Positions 24,970 through 34,575 of a stretch of DNA of 64,000 nucleotides are shown one piece after another. Under the pieces are notes generated by a model that saw only the letters and a program-made list of their open reading frames with translations, made no database searches and was not told where the DNA came from. The stretch is from Gemmatimonadaceae bacterium (GTDB lineage: Bacteria > Gemmatimonadota > Gemmatimonadetes > Gemmatimonadales > Gemmatimonadaceae). Each line of letters opens with the position of its first letter. Position 1 is the first letter of the stretch. The position numbers were made by a program, and so were the translations under genes. The stretch spans positions 432,245 through 496,244 of the forward strand of contig JADZAN010000002.1 in assembly GCA_020852815.1 (NCBI GenBank), in the 5' to 3' direction.

Positions 24970-26867
24970 CGACCGAACAGCGTGGATTTGGGAAGGCGAT
25001 ACACGCGGGCTATACCGCCCGCGCCGGGACGAATGCCCCGATGCCGCCCGAGGGCGACTGAGTCCAGCACGTACAGCGCCCCGGCCTCATTCTCCTTGGC
25101 AAGGAACCCGCCAGCAGGGGGCGGATCGCCGGGGCGCAGGAGCACGTACGCCGGGGCGACCGTGCTGTCCCGGTGGTTCGCATAGTAGTTCCACGCAAGG
25201 GGTGAGCCGCCGTACGACTTTTCCGGGACCGCCGGGTTGGCCGGCGGCGGAAAGAGCGCCACGAGCAACTCACTGCGCTTGAAGACGAGCGGATCGCCGG
25301 CGCGATACCCCCCGGTTCGGTCCTCCAGCGCCATCCCCACCTCCCGCGTCCCAAGCCAGGGGGTGGTCGTCGGCGGAAGGGAGGCGACGATGGCGATCAG
25401 CGCGCCGGCGACGATCGCTCCCCTGAACCACCACGACCGGGGCGCTGCGCGCCAGCACACCGCCAGCGGGAGGATCATCGCCGGCGCGAAGAAGTGCACG
25501 GCGAATCGCTGCTGCGTGTAGAAGAAAACGAAGACGGCCGCCGACAGGAGGGAGAGGGCACGCGCCAACTGGTTCTGTCTCCACCAGGCCAGCAGCATCA
25601 CGGCGGGGACGATGCCGCTGGGAAGGACGACGTACGCGACGCGCTTCACCTCGCGCCACTGCAGGGCGAGCAACCGTTTGGCGAGCGAGCCGGTGGCGTG
25701 CTCGGTCCCCGGTGGCGCCGCACCAAGCGCCGACATCAGCCCCGGAACGACCTTCTCCGCCGCGATGCACGCCAGGAGCGAGGCGACGATGATCGCCCCC
25801 TCGCGAATGCGCAGCGGGCGGAGGGCGAGCAGCATCGCCACGAGCCAGAAGCCGGCGAAGAGGAGCCCGGCGGGCGAGGTCGCGTACAGGAGCGCGACGA
25901 AGAAGGCCATCCACCTCCCCTCACCCCGAATCGTCGCCCCGATGAGGCCGAGCCCCATCGCGACGGTGAGCGTCACGGCGACGCCGGGGAGGGCGATGTC
26001 GGCGTGATAGGCCTCGTAGGATGCGTCGAAGGCCATCACGGTCGTGTAGGCGGCCAGGCCGCCCCAGAGGAGCCAGCGGTCCGCCTTCGGGGCATCGGGG
26101 GGGCGCTTGAGAAGCGCCGCCAGCCCGGCATACGTCGCCCCCAGCATGAGGATGAAGGGGAGACGAGCCCCCCCCTCCGTCTCACCAAAGAGGCGGACGA
26201 ACCACGAGATCGGGTACGAGGGGAGAAAGGTCTTGAGCCCCGGATACGTCGACATCCCTCCCGCGGCCGGCGAGAAGAACGGCGAGGCGGAATACAGCAT
26301 CCGGCGCGCGGCTTCGAACGAGTGCGCGCCGTCGCCGTTCAGGCTCTCCCACAGGAACTTGGGGGCCAGGACTGCCACCAGGGCCGCCGGCATGACGAGC
26401 AGCGAAAGGGCCACGGCCTTGTCGCCGGAGTCCCACGGCATCTCGGCGTCGCGCCGCCCCGCCGCGAGTGCAACGACGAAGACGACCGCCGAGAGGGCGA
26501 CGACGACCAGTGCAAATCCTCGCCCCTGCAACGTGGCGCCAAGGATCGACTGCACCGCGGTGGCGGCCACGCTCACGAGGACGATCGACACCGCAATGCC
26601 GCGCAACACCCAGTCGCCGACATTGTTGGCCGCGCGCAACGCCTGGACGGTGAGGAGCCCCGGCGTGAGGAAGAGGACGCAGGCGCTCACCGCGACAACC
26701 GGGAAGAGCAGGTACAGCCGAAGGGCTTCGCCGGGAATCCAGTAGGGGTGCGCGGAGCCCCCCAGGCGCCAGAGCGCGGCGGCGCTCTCGACGACATCCG
26801 TTCCCAGCAGCGCGGGGAGCGCCAGCGCGAACAGAAGCGCCGACGTGGCAGGGAGTGATCGCCTCAC
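24966..26867 (-). CDS. Polytopic membrane protein, possible GT-C glycosyltransferase
   Basis: A membrane protein of about 633 residues with at least ten hydrophobic segments and a hydrophilic C-terminal domain of about 130 residues. The region ESLNGDGAHSFEAARRMLYS after the first six segments has an acidic pair of the kind found in the first periplasmic loop of GT-C transferases, but no signature is decisive. The start is uncertain: GTG 26867 is used, TTG 26888 is possible. Coupling to a methyltransferase suggests that the two modify the same glycan or lipid carrier. The sequence contains an 8-C tract at 26168-26175. Confidence 0.72.
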   Translation of the reverse strand: MRRSLPATSALLFALALPALLGTDVVESAAALWRLGGSAHPYWIPGEALRLYLLFPVVAVSACVLFLTPGLLTVQALRAANNVGDWVLRGIAVSIVLVSVAATAVQSILGATLQGRGFALVVVALSAVVFVVALAAGRRDAEMPWDSGDKAVALSLLVMPAALVAVLAPKFLWESLNGDGAHSFEAARRMLYSASPFFSPAAGGMSTYPGLKTFLPSYPISWFVRLFGETEGGARLPFILMLGATYAGLAALLKRPPDAPKADRWLLWGGLAAYTTVMAFDASYEAYHADIALPGVAVTLTVAMGLGLIGATIRGEGRWMAFFVALLYATSPAGLLFAGFWLVAMLLALRPLRIREGAIIVASLLACIAAEKVVPGLMSALGAAPPGTEHATGSLAKRLLALQWREVKRVAYVVLPSGIVPAVMLLAWWRQNQLARALSLLSAAVFVFFYTQQRFAVHFFAPAMILPLAVCWRAAPRSWWFRGAIVAGALIAIVASLPPTTTPWLGTREVGMALEDRTGGYRAGDPLVFKRSELLVALFPPPANPAVPEKSYGGSPLAWNYYANHRDSTVAPAYVLLRPGDPPPAGGFLAKENEAGALYVLDSVALGRHRGIRPGAGGIARVYRLPKSTLFGR

Positions 26868-27121
26868 GTGGTCACCGCGTCGCCGCAAGGCGATGGGCTA
26901 AAGAAGTGGAGACGGTCGATCGGGGCGTCCATGTAGGCGAGGGTGCCTGGCGGCGACTTGGGAGCGGTCGTGGCGACGGTTGGCCGATGGGCGGGGAGCA
27001 AGAAGGAAGCCGATGGGGCTGGCGCGGGCGCTCGTCCCGGAAGACAATGCGTGCTCGCGCTCGCCTCTCTTCCCCTGCGCGCACCCCCAATCGCCCTACG
27101 CGTCGATCCGCGACCGCCCTC

Positions 27122-28135
27122 ATGCCCAACGAGACTCACACGGAAGCACTGCTGGCGGGAAGGCGGCGCCGGAGCGTCGTCATCGGCGCAACGGGCTTCA
27201 TTGGCGGATGGGTGGCGCGCGCTCTGGCGTCGCGAGGTGATGCGCTGCTGCTCGTTGCGCGAGACCTCGAGGCGCTGAGACGCCAGTGGCCGGGCGCCGT
27301 TCTCTCTCCCGAGGCGCCGGGCGAGCGCGCCGTCGCACCGACGGTGAGCGTTGCGGCTGGAGACGCGCGCACCATTGACTCGATGGAACGCCATCTGCTG
27401 GCGTTTGGGGGAGACACGATCTTCAACCTCGTCGGCTACGGCGTGGACCGCGCCGAGCGGGACGAGGGGCTGGCGATGGCGATCAATCGCGACTTTCCCG
27501 TTGCGCTCGCCGAACTCGCGGGCTCGTGGGGCGCGTGCCTCGTGCACGCTGGTTCCGCGCTCGAGTACGGGACCGCGCACGGCGACCTGCGCGAGGACAC
27601 CGTGCCGATGGCGACCACACGCTACGGCATCACGAAGCTGGCGGGGACCGAGGGGGTGCGCGCCGTTGCCCTTCGGCGCGCGAGCCGGGCGGTGACGGCG
27701 CGCCTTTTCACCGTCTACGGGGCGGGGGAACATGCGGGGCGCCTCCTCCCGTCGATCGTCGACCTTGGGGCCGGCGATGCGCCGATTCCTCTCTCGGCGG
27801 GGACGCAGCGGCGCGACTTCACCTACGTGGCCGACGTGGTGGAAGGGTTGTTGCGGCTGGCGGACGCGCACCCGGAGCCCGGCGAGCCGGTCAATCTCTG
27901 CACGGGACGGCTTCACACGGTCCGCGAATTCGCCGAGGCGGCGGCCGACGCGCTGGGCATCGCGCGCGCACGCCTGGCGTTCGGCGCGATTCCCACGCGC
28001 CCCGAGGAGATGGCGCACGACGCCGTGTCGATCGCCCGGCTGCAACGGCTCACCGGGTGGCATCCCGATCCATCGCTCGACGCGGGAGTGCGGCGCGCGG
28101 TGGCCGCGTTGCGCGCCGCCGCACCGTTCGCGTAA
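27122..28135 (+). CDS. NAD-dependent epimerase/dehydratase (extended SDR)
   Basis: A cytosolic nucleotide-sugar enzyme of 337 residues. The cofactor motif is GATGFIGG near residue 23, the active-site pair is in RYGITKLAG (YxxxK), and the substrate region reads ARLFTVYGAGEHAGRLLPS and RDFTYVADVVEGLLR, as in GalE/WcaG-like epimerases. ATG 27122 gives the normal N-terminus; the longer frame upstream is arginine-rich and overlaps the divergent gene. Which sugar it acts on cannot be told. It stands between two minus-strand operons, converging on the metallophosphoesterase gene. Confidence 0.85.
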   Translation: MPNETHTEALLAGRRRRSVVIGATGFIGGWVARALASRGDALLLVARDLEALRRQWPGAVLSPEAPGERAVAPTVSVAAGDARTIDSMERHLLAFGGDTIFNLVGYGVDRAERDEGLAMAINRDFPVALAELAGSWGACLVHAGSALEYGTAHGDLREDTVPMATTRYGITKLAGTEGVRAVALRRASRAVTARLFTVYGAGEHAGRLLPSIVDLGAGDAPIPLSAGTQRRDFTYVADVVEGLLRLADAHPEPGEPVNLCTGRLHTVREFAEAAADALGIARARLAFGAIPTRPEEMAHDAVSIARLQRLTGWHPDPSLDAGVRRAVAALRAAAPFA

Positions 28136-28158
28136 CGCGCGACGCGCGCCAGGCCCGC

Positions 28159-29412
28159 CTAACGCGCGCGGCGACCCCGCCGCCCGACGACGAATCCGGC
28201 GACGAAGCAGGCGACGAGCAGCGCGCCAACCGCTGCCAGCCTCTTGCGCCCGACGACGGTGAGTAGCCATCGCCCCAGCGGCAGTGGCGTCGGCGGCGCG
28301 TTGATGAACTTCCACGTCTGCGGCGTGAACTGCGCGGTCGACGACTCGGCGATGGTGTGGACCTTCACGTCGACCGATGGGCCGTCGACGCGCACCTGCA
28401 GGAAGTTGTCGAACTGCGAGGAGAGCAGGCGGCTCGACATCATCCCGTGCTGGATCTCCTTCGTGACCGAGTCCTCCAGCGAGGTCTGGAAGTAGCGCAC
28501 GCCGTCACGCGTGAGGTGCGAGAACTTCATCGGCCCGTAGTCACCCGAGAAGAGCGCGTCGACATGCCCCTTCGCCAGCAGCGGGTGCACGTCACGCCAC
28601 CACGGTCCATCCTCATCCTGCCACCAGAACAGGTGGTGCATGATGACGAACGTGTGTGCAAAGCCCGGCTTGACGAGTTCGGTTGCGAGCCAGTCCTTCT
28701 GCGCCGGCTCGAGATCGGGAGGGCGGACAAACGGATTCTTGCGTGTGTCGCCGTCGGCCGGGATCCAGGGGCTGGCGAGGAGGATCAATCGCGAGTCACC
28801 GATGGCAACCGACTGCGGAAGGATGCCGTACCGCTCGCGATAGATGTCGCGCGTCGGGATGTCGTTGATGTCGTGGTTGCCGGGGGCGCGGTACACCGGG
28901 ACGCCCAGCGTGGCGAGCGCCGAGTCGACATATTCCCACTCGCGTCGCACGGTGGCGTACCCGGCAACGCGCTTGTCGGTCTCGCCCCACACGACATCGC
29001 CCGTGAGGACCAGGAAGTCCGGGCGCAGCTGGCGGATGGCCTGCACCACTTCCGGCAACTTGGAGTTGGGGCCCGTGGCGTCGCCGCGCAGGTGCCCGAT
29101 GACGACGAACGAGTACGGCGCCCCCGCGGCGATCCGCGGTGGAGCCGGCGGGCCTCCCGTGAGCCCTGAGGGGCGCTCGCCGAACGCCGACGACAGGGGA
29201 AGCGTGGGCAGTGATGACGCCGTCGGTTGCGACGACGCCGTCGGCTGTGACGACGCCGTCACCTGTGATCCTGGCGGCGACTGGGCGATTGCCGCCGCGG
29301 CGGCCACGCCAATCGACATCGTCAGCAGCAATGCGCCCGTCGCCAGGCGACGCCGCGCGCCCCCACTCGTTCGAGGCGCGCGCGCTGCGGGCATGTGCGG
29401 TGGTGCAGACAT
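28159..29412 (-). CDS. Exported metallophosphoesterase with C-terminal membrane anchor
   Basis: A calcineurin-like phosphoesterase of 417 residues. An N-terminal signal or anchor (TGALLLTMSIGVAAAAAIA) is followed by a low-complexity linker with three near-identical TASSQP units. The catalytic domain has FLVLTGDVVWGE, YRAPGNHDIND, FVIMHHLFWW and DALFSGDYG, although the last lacks the usual GHxH. A hydrophobic segment near the C-terminus (AVGALLVACFVAGFVVG) ends in arginines. It would act on the outer face of the inner membrane. The ATG directly abuts the stop of the CotH-like gene, making it the last gene of the VTC/DUF4956/CotH module; reversal of a phosphorylation made by that module is a reasonable but unproven idea. 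Confidence 0.85.
   Translation of the reverse strand: MSAPPHMPAARAPRTSGGARRRLATGALLLTMSIGVAAAAAIAQSPPGSQVTASSQPTASSQPTASSLPTLPLSSAFGERPSGLTGGPPAPPRIAAGAPYSFVVIGHLRGDATGPNSKLPEVVQAIRQLRPDFLVLTGDVVWGETDKRVAGYATVRREWEYVDSALATLGVPVYRAPGNHDINDIPTRDIYRERYGILPQSVAIGDSRLILLASPWIPADGDTRKNPFVRPPDLEPAQKDWLATELVKPGFAHTFVIMHHLFWWQDEDGPWWRDVHPLLAKGHVDALFSGDYGPMKFSHLTRDGVRYFQTSLEDSVTKEIQHGMMSSRLLSSQFDNFLQVRVDGPSVDVKVHTIAESSTAQFTPQTWKFINAPPTPLPLGRWLLTVVGRKRLAAVGALLVACFVAGFVVGRRGRRAR
29217..29270. repeat. Three tandem 18-bp units in the phosphoesterase linker
   Basis: GACGACGCCGTCGG repeats three times at 18-bp spacing and encodes (on the minus strand) the TASSQP-type linker between signal and catalytic domain. 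Unit number could vary between strains by slippage without shifting the frame. Confidence 0.75.
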
Positions 29413-32400
29413 CTATCTGGACGGCCGTGGAGTCGGGCGCGGTGGCGTGGTGGGCGAGGCCGGGATCACGCGGTAGCCGCGCAGGTTGAGGCGCGCGCCG
29501 CGCGGGATGGTGAGCCCCGAGTTCGGATCGACCTCCGTGAGCCCCGGGACGGGCGCGAGGTCGAGCGCCACACCACGGTAGGTGCCCGGCGGGAGTGCGA
29601 CGGTCACGAAGTGCGCGGTGGCGGGATCGCTTCCGAGCGTAAAGTCGCGCTGCACGTCCGCGGTCGCCCCATCGCCGTGCACGATGGCGCGCGACGATCC
29701 GGCGTCGCGCCCCGCCAACTCGAGCACCAGCGAGCCGCCCGCCGGCAGCGACCATCTCACGGCGCGGGCGGCGCGTCCCGCATGTCGCGAGACTTCGAGC
29801 ACCAGCGCGTCGCGACGCTTCTCGAGGCGTGTCATCCCGCCGCTCGCCACCCATCCACCCGATACGTCGGCAAAGTCGTCGGTGAAGCTCTGGACGTCGA
29901 CGGGTGAGGTGGGCGCCACCTCGCGCCACCCAGCCACCAGCCCCGGGCTTGCGCCTGGCGGCACGGCGATCCCCTCCATGCGGTACAGCCACGCAAGGTC
30001 CGAGGGCTCTACCACCACCGCCGACCCCGCCGAGTCGAGCCCCGCCACGCCGGCAAGCGTGAGGCGCGAGAACTCGTCGCGCACGCGCGGCGTCCGGTTA
30101 CCGCTGAAGATCGTTTGTGCCACCGTCGCCCAGCCTCCGCCGCCGTAACGCCAGTTCTTCCGGCGCTCGCGCAACCCCGTCTTGTTGTCCACCACGCGGT
30201 TGTGCAGCAGGATCGGGTCGGAGCGGTCCTTCACCTCGATCCCGATGTTGCACTTGAAGATGTCGTTGTTGAAGACGAATGGCGTGCTCGCCTCGCCAAT
30301 GGAAATCCCCTTGTCGCCCGAGCCGCTGACGCGGTTGCCGATGATGCGCGGCGTCGATGTCATGAGGTCGATGCCGTCACCACCGGCGTCGACGATCGTG
30401 TTGTCGATGAGCTCACCGCTGGCGATGTCGAGGTCGATCGCGTCGGAGTTGCCGCGGATGACGGAGGAGTGGCGCAGGTAGAAGCGCGTGTGCAGGGCGT
30501 GGAAGGTGTCGTCGCTCCGCAGGTTGTCGCGGAAGATCGAGTGCTCCACCACCACGCCGTCGGCGCGGTGGATGTTGAACATGCCGATGTACTCCACGCG
30601 GTTGACGATCGCGCCGCCCCCCTGCGCCACCTCGACAAACTGGAAGATGCTGCTGTCCGCGCCATGCCCCTGGATGGAGAAGGTCCCCCACGGCACGCCC
30701 TCGGTGAGCGGCAGGACGCGGATCGGGCGCTCACGGGTGCCCAGCGCGAGCACGCGACCATAGGAGACGAGCGACTGGTCGGGCGCGAGGCGGATGGTCG
30801 TGCCGGGTTCGATCACCAGCGTGTCCTTGGCGGCGATCACGAGCGTCTGCTCGAGGCGCACGTCGCCAGCGAGGCGATGGACCGATCCGCGCGACTCGGC
30901 GAAGCGCCACGGGTGCCACCCGGTCCCCTCACGCACCGCGCCCCCCGCCTCCCACGACACGCCAGCCGCCGGCGCCCCCGTGACACGGTTGGTGAGGCGC
31001 GGGGCGAGCGTTGTGGCTGACGGCAGCCCCGTGACGAACAGGCGGTACGGGACGTGCCCGCGACGGATCTCGGGGCCGGTCGCGTCCCATCCCGAGTAGA
31101 GCACGACCGGTGTCGCCAGTTGCAACTGCGCGGCACCGCCCGCGTCGCGCGTCACCGACGTGGCCACCGCGGGGTCCGCCTCGTCGAGCACGCCGTTGAG
31201 GTTGCGATCCAGCCGTACGGTGACCGCCCCCGCGGGCGCCGCGGTGGTCGTGAAGCCCTGCAGCTCCGCACCAACCCAGCCGCGCGTTTCCAGGTCGACG
31301 ATCGTCACCCCCGCGGCCGGCGTGGCGTTGATGGCCACGGTGTCGTCCGACAGCCGCTGGCGAAGCAGCCGCGCATTCCGGCGGATCAATGCCATCGCCT
31401 CGTCGCCCGTCCCCACGTCGGGAATCAGGGCGCCTCGCAGGCGATCGTAGGCCAGGTAATTCGCGTAGCGATGCTCGACGCCGCGCACGATGGAGTCGAG
31501 CCGCGCGAGGAAGGCGTCGTCCTTGAGGCGCGAGGCAAGGTCGGCCACCGCCGAGTCGACCACGAACGGGTCGCGCATCATCGCCTGGTACCACGGGTTC
31601 ACCGGCTGCTGCGGGACAGCCAGGTCCATGAGCCGCGTATCCCACGGAATGGGATGCAGCAGCTGTGTGGACGGGTCCTCGTAGATGAGCTGGTTGTGGA
31701 CCGCGTCGTCGTGGTACGGGTCGCCGGCAAGCAACAGGTAGGAGAGCAGGCGCGCGAACTCGCCGCGGTACACACGCCGCATCAGGCGCTCATGGTCGGC
31801 AAATGTCGTCCCGGCAATGTCCTGCAGCAGGAGGCGGAGCTGACCCGTCCCCGCCGAGGTCACGCGGTCGTTGGCCGACGCGCGATCCCACGGGACGAGG
31901 TTCTCGAACAGGTTGCGGTTCTGCCCCTTGTAGTAGGAACCGCGCTCCGCCGCGTCGCCGCGGAAGATGTTCCCGGGCATGCGGTCGAAGGGGCGCAGGA
32001 ACGACTCGTCCACGACCTCGACGAACCGGAACGTGCCGTAGAAGCGGTTGTTCAGGTACACGGCGACGATGTCGGTGGACGGCGCCAGGAGCCCGTACTC
32101 CTGCGACATGCGGTTGGCGAGGAACGAGGGGACGACATCCTTCCCCGACAAGCCAAACTGGCGAAAGCGCTTGAAGAAGTCGTCGCGCGGCGTGCGCACC
32201 GTCATGGACCGCTTCTCGGTGAGCCAGTGCACGCTGTTGTCGCCGCGCTTGCGCACCCGCACCTTGATGGCCGACTTGCCGTACTTGAGGTCGGCGTCGA
32301 GCCAGGCGCCCCACTCGTTCTCGCGATCGATCTCCATCGAGTCCCAGCGCACCGCGGGAAGGCTGAGCTGGACGATGCCCGGCGCCGTGTCCTCGGGGGA

Positions 32401-32694
32401 CAGCGACTCCCGCAGCTGCAACCCGCGCGGGAGCGAGCGCACGCCGTCGACGCGCGCGCTGAACAGCGACTGGATCGACCGCGCCTTCGAGAAGTAGTCG
32501 TCGTACTCCCGCGCATGCGCGTAGTCGCGCGCCGCCGCCCCGTACAGGAACGTCAGCGCCGCCAGCGGGAGCATCGAGACGAGGAGGGCATCGCGGAAGC
32601 GCAGCCCGGCCCAGAGGCGCTGCAGCACGTTTGGTCTGCCGCGCTCCGTGACGGCCGCAGCGGGAGCACCGGCGCTGGTGCGCGGCGTCGTCAT
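29413..32694 (-). CDS. CotH-like kinase-family protein fused to a right-handed beta-helix
   Basis: A predicted membrane-anchored extracytoplasmic protein of 1093 residues. One hydrophobic span lies near residues 38-56 (LLVSMLPLAALTFLYGAAA). Residues about 130-450 resemble CotH: VAVYLNNRFYGTFRFVEVVD, then LHPIPWDTRLMD, the family's core segments, with a long charged insertion. The second half (about 600-900) is a parallel beta-helix with many asparagine turns (DAIDLDIASGELIDNTIVDA), and a beta-rich domain closes the protein. CotH-family members are atypical protein kinases known from spore coats, but homologs are widespread and mostly unstudied. It overlaps the TPR gene (ATGA at 32691-32694) and follows the DUF4956 and VTC genes. 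The beta-helix fusion is unusual. Confidence 0.82.
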   Translation of the reverse strand: MTTPRTSAGAPAAAVTERGRPNVLQRLWAGLRFRDALLVSMLPLAALTFLYGAAARDYAHAREYDDYFSKARSIQSLFSARVDGVRSLPRGLQLRESLSPEDTAPGIVQLSLPAVRWDSMEIDRENEWGAWLDADLKYGKSAIKVRVRKRGDNSVHWLTEKRSMTVRTPRDDFFKRFRQFGLSGKDVVPSFLANRMSQEYGLLAPSTDIVAVYLNNRFYGTFRFVEVVDESFLRPFDRMPGNIFRGDAAERGSYYKGQNRNLFENLVPWDRASANDRVTSAGTGQLRLLLQDIAGTTFADHERLMRRVYRGEFARLLSYLLLAGDPYHDDAVHNQLIYEDPSTQLLHPIPWDTRLMDLAVPQQPVNPWYQAMMRDPFVVDSAVADLASRLKDDAFLARLDSIVRGVEHRYANYLAYDRLRGALIPDVGTGDEAMALIRRNARLLRQRLSDDTVAINATPAAGVTIVDLETRGWVGAELQGFTTTAAPAGAVTVRLDRNLNGVLDEADPAVATSVTRDAGGAAQLQLATPVVLYSGWDATGPEIRRGHVPYRLFVTGLPSATTLAPRLTNRVTGAPAAGVSWEAGGAVREGTGWHPWRFAESRGSVHRLAGDVRLEQTLVIAAKDTLVIEPGTTIRLAPDQSLVSYGRVLALGTRERPIRVLPLTEGVPWGTFSIQGHGADSSIFQFVEVAQGGGAIVNRVEYIGMFNIHRADGVVVEHSIFRDNLRSDDTFHALHTRFYLRHSSVIRGNSDAIDLDIASGELIDNTIVDAGGDGIDLMTSTPRIIGNRVSGSGDKGISIGEASTPFVFNNDIFKCNIGIEVKDRSDPILLHNRVVDNKTGLRERRKNWRYGGGGWATVAQTIFSGNRTPRVRDEFSRLTLAGVAGLDSAGSAVVVEPSDLAWLYRMEGIAVPPGASPGLVAGWREVAPTSPVDVQSFTDDFADVSGGWVASGGMTRLEKRRDALVLEVSRHAGRAARAVRWSLPAGGSLVLELAGRDAGSSRAIVHGDGATADVQRDFTLGSDPATAHFVTVALPPGTYRGVALDLAPVPGLTEVDPNSGLTIPRGARLNLRGYRVIPASPTTPPRPTPRPSR

Positions 32695-33857
32695 GGCGCG
32701 TCTCCCCTGACGCCGGGTGGAAGCCAGCGAACCTGCGCATAGAGCCGGTCGGCGTCGGCGGCGTCGACAAAGGTCGCGGTCAGCAGGCGCGCATGCGCCA
32801 GCGCGTCCCACCGCAGCAGGTTGCGGTAGCTCTTGCGCACCATGGCCCACGTCCCCTGGTCGGCGGGCTTGAACAACCGCAGGCGCAGCTGCACGCGCGC
32901 AATCGGCGCACCCACGCCGGGCACGGGAACGACCAGCGCCGACGTGGTGTCCTTGGGAAGCCAGGCGATGGTGTCGCGCGCCATGTCAGCGGCGCGAAGC
33001 GTGGACAGGTCGAGGGGCACCCGCGCACGCCCCGCGGCGTCGCCGGCGCGCAAGGCCGTGACCACCGCCGCCGAGTCGAGCGCTACCGCGAACCCCCCGG
33101 TGCGAACGTGCAGCTCGCCAGCCGGGGCCGGCTGCGTGAAGGCGAACTCCACGTCGTGCGCCTCCCCGTCGGTGGGCACAAGGACGGTGACGCTGGAATC
33201 GCCTAACGCGACCGTCACGCGCTGCGGGAAGTAGCTGCCAAGGTACGCCTCCCACGCCGTCACCACGGGCTCGAACTCGCCGCGGTCCATGTAGTACGAC
33301 ATATAGCCGCGCACCGATGGCAGGTGCGCCGGGAACTTGCGCAGGGCGGCGGCGTAGCCGTCCTTCGCCTCCTCGGCCATGGCCCAACCGCTCAGCAGCC
33401 GCTGCGCAGCCTGGGCGTAACCCACGTGGTTCTGGAAGTTCAGCGAGTCGAAGGCGACCAGCCGCTCCCACGTGCGCATCGCGGCGCCGCTCTTTCCCGC
33501 CTTCTCGTGGCTCAGGGCGAGAATGCGCAGCAGGTACTCGCGTTCCCGGTCGCGGGCAAAGCGATTGGAGCGCGCCGGGTAGATGCCGTCGAGTCGCTCG
33601 AGATACGCCGCGGCCCCCGCGAAGTCACCGCGCTGGTAGAGCGCCACCCCGTCGCCCAGCCGCTCGTTCCATCGCCATTCGTAGCGATCGACGGCGCGCC
33701 CCAGCAGCGTGAGCACGGCCTGGCGCGCCGGCCGCACCAGCGTGATGAGGCAGAGCAGCGCCGTGCCCGCCAGCCACAACGCCGCGAGCCGCCGCTCGTG
33801 GCGGCGGAAGGCGGCGACCAGCGTTGGCGCCTGGACCGGCTCGCTCCGCACCGTCAT
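32691..33857 (-). CDS. Membrane-anchored TPR-like protein
   Basis: A protein of 388 residues. A single N-terminal span (LAALWLAGTALLCLITLV) is followed by helical repeats in about residues 65-200 (LGDGVALYQRGDFAGAAAYL, ALSHEKAGKSGAAMRTWERL), which look like tetratricopeptide repeats. The last ~180 residues are beta-rich with no recognised domain. It probably sits outside the inner membrane as a scaffold. Its start overlaps the DUF4956 stop and its stop overlaps the CotH start, so the three are made together. No enzymatic motif is present. Confidence 0.75.
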   Translation of the reverse strand: MTVRSEPVQAPTLVAAFRRHERRLAALWLAGTALLCLITLVRPARQAVLTLLGRAVDRYEWRWNERLGDGVALYQRGDFAGAAAYLERLDGIYPARSNRFARDREREYLLRILALSHEKAGKSGAAMRTWERLVAFDSLNFQNHVGYAQAAQRLLSGWAMAEEAKDGYAAALRKFPAHLPSVRGYMSYYMDRGEFEPVVTAWEAYLGSYFPQRVTVALGDSSVTVLVPTDGEAHDVEFAFTQPAPAGELHVRTGGFAVALDSAAVVTALRAGDAAGRARVPLDLSTLRAADMARDTIAWLPKDTTSALVVPVPGVGAPIARVQLRLRLFKPADQGTWAMVRKSYRNLLRWDALAHARLLTATFVDAADADRLYAQVRWLPPGVRGDAP

Positions 33858-34543
33858 CAGACGTCGATGTTCTCCCGCCCAGTCAGGAGGGCGACCTGAG
33901 CGCCGTTGGTGAGCCGGCGCAGCTCATCCACGAAGGCCGCGTCCGCCGTTCCCGGCTTGAACTCGACCGAGTACACCAGCTCAACCAGGCTCCCGTCGCG
34001 CAGCGTCTCCACGCTCAGCAGCGAGTACTCGCGCAGCGATCGGTAGAACAGCTCGCTGAAGGCGTTGGCGTAGTCGAGCGACGCCGGCACGTGGACCTTG
34101 AGCAGCTGCTCGCGACGCGTCGAGCTCCCGATGCCGAAGCGCGCCATGGCGTAGGCCGCGCCGCAGGCAAAGAAGGTGTAGACCACCGCCGTCGTGTAGA
34201 AACCGGTCCCCACCGCCATGCCGATTGCCATCGCCATGAAGATGAAGGCGACGTCTCGCGAATCCTTGACGGGGTTGCGGAAGCGGATGATCGAGAGCGC
34301 CCCTACCAGCGTGAACGCCCGCGCGATGTTGCTCCCGATGATCAGCATGATCACCGACACGGTGACGCCCAGCAGCACCATGGCGTGCACGAGCGACACC
34401 GAGTAGGAGAGGCCGCGGTGCGACTGGCGATAGAAATACGCCAGCATCAGGCAGAGCACGAAGCTCAGGCCGAGCGCCACGAAGACTTCGATGAGGCCGA
34501 AGGTGTTGCCCGATGGGGCGCCCTGGCGAAGGAACTCGTCCAC
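33857..34543 (-). CDS. DUF4956 membrane protein
   Basis: An inner-membrane protein of 228 residues. Four hydrophobic segments (about residues 17-37, 52-72, 98-112, 114-133) precede a soluble C-terminal domain of about 90 residues. The loop TLVGALSIIRFRNPVKDSRD between spans is the hallmark of DUF4956. GTG 34543 with GGAG upstream is the natural start; the longer frame runs out of frame with any family similarity. DUF4956 genes often sit next to VTC-domain and CotH genes, and here they do. Function is unknown; a channel or scaffold working with the VTC protein is an inference from that association. Confidence 0.85.
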   Translation of the reverse strand: MDEFLRQGAPSGNTFGLIEVFVALGLSFVLCLMLAYFYRQSHRGLSYSVSLVHAMVLLGVTVSVIMLIIGSNIARAFTLVGALSIIRFRNPVKDSRDVAFIFMAMAIGMAVGTGFYTTAVVYTFFACGAAYAMARFGIGSSTRREQLLKVHVPASLDYANAFSELFYRSLREYSLLSVETLRDGSLVELVYSVEFKPGTADAAFVDELRRLTNGAQVALLTGRENIDV

Positions 34544-34575
34544 TGTCGTTCTCCGGATGTGGGGTCTGGGCTGCG

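Noticed and set aside
25494..26858. Plus-strand frame of about 450 codons opposite the GT-C-like membrane protein
   Set aside because: Charged, repetitive antisense translation; the minus strand has membrane segments and coupling to the methyltransferase.
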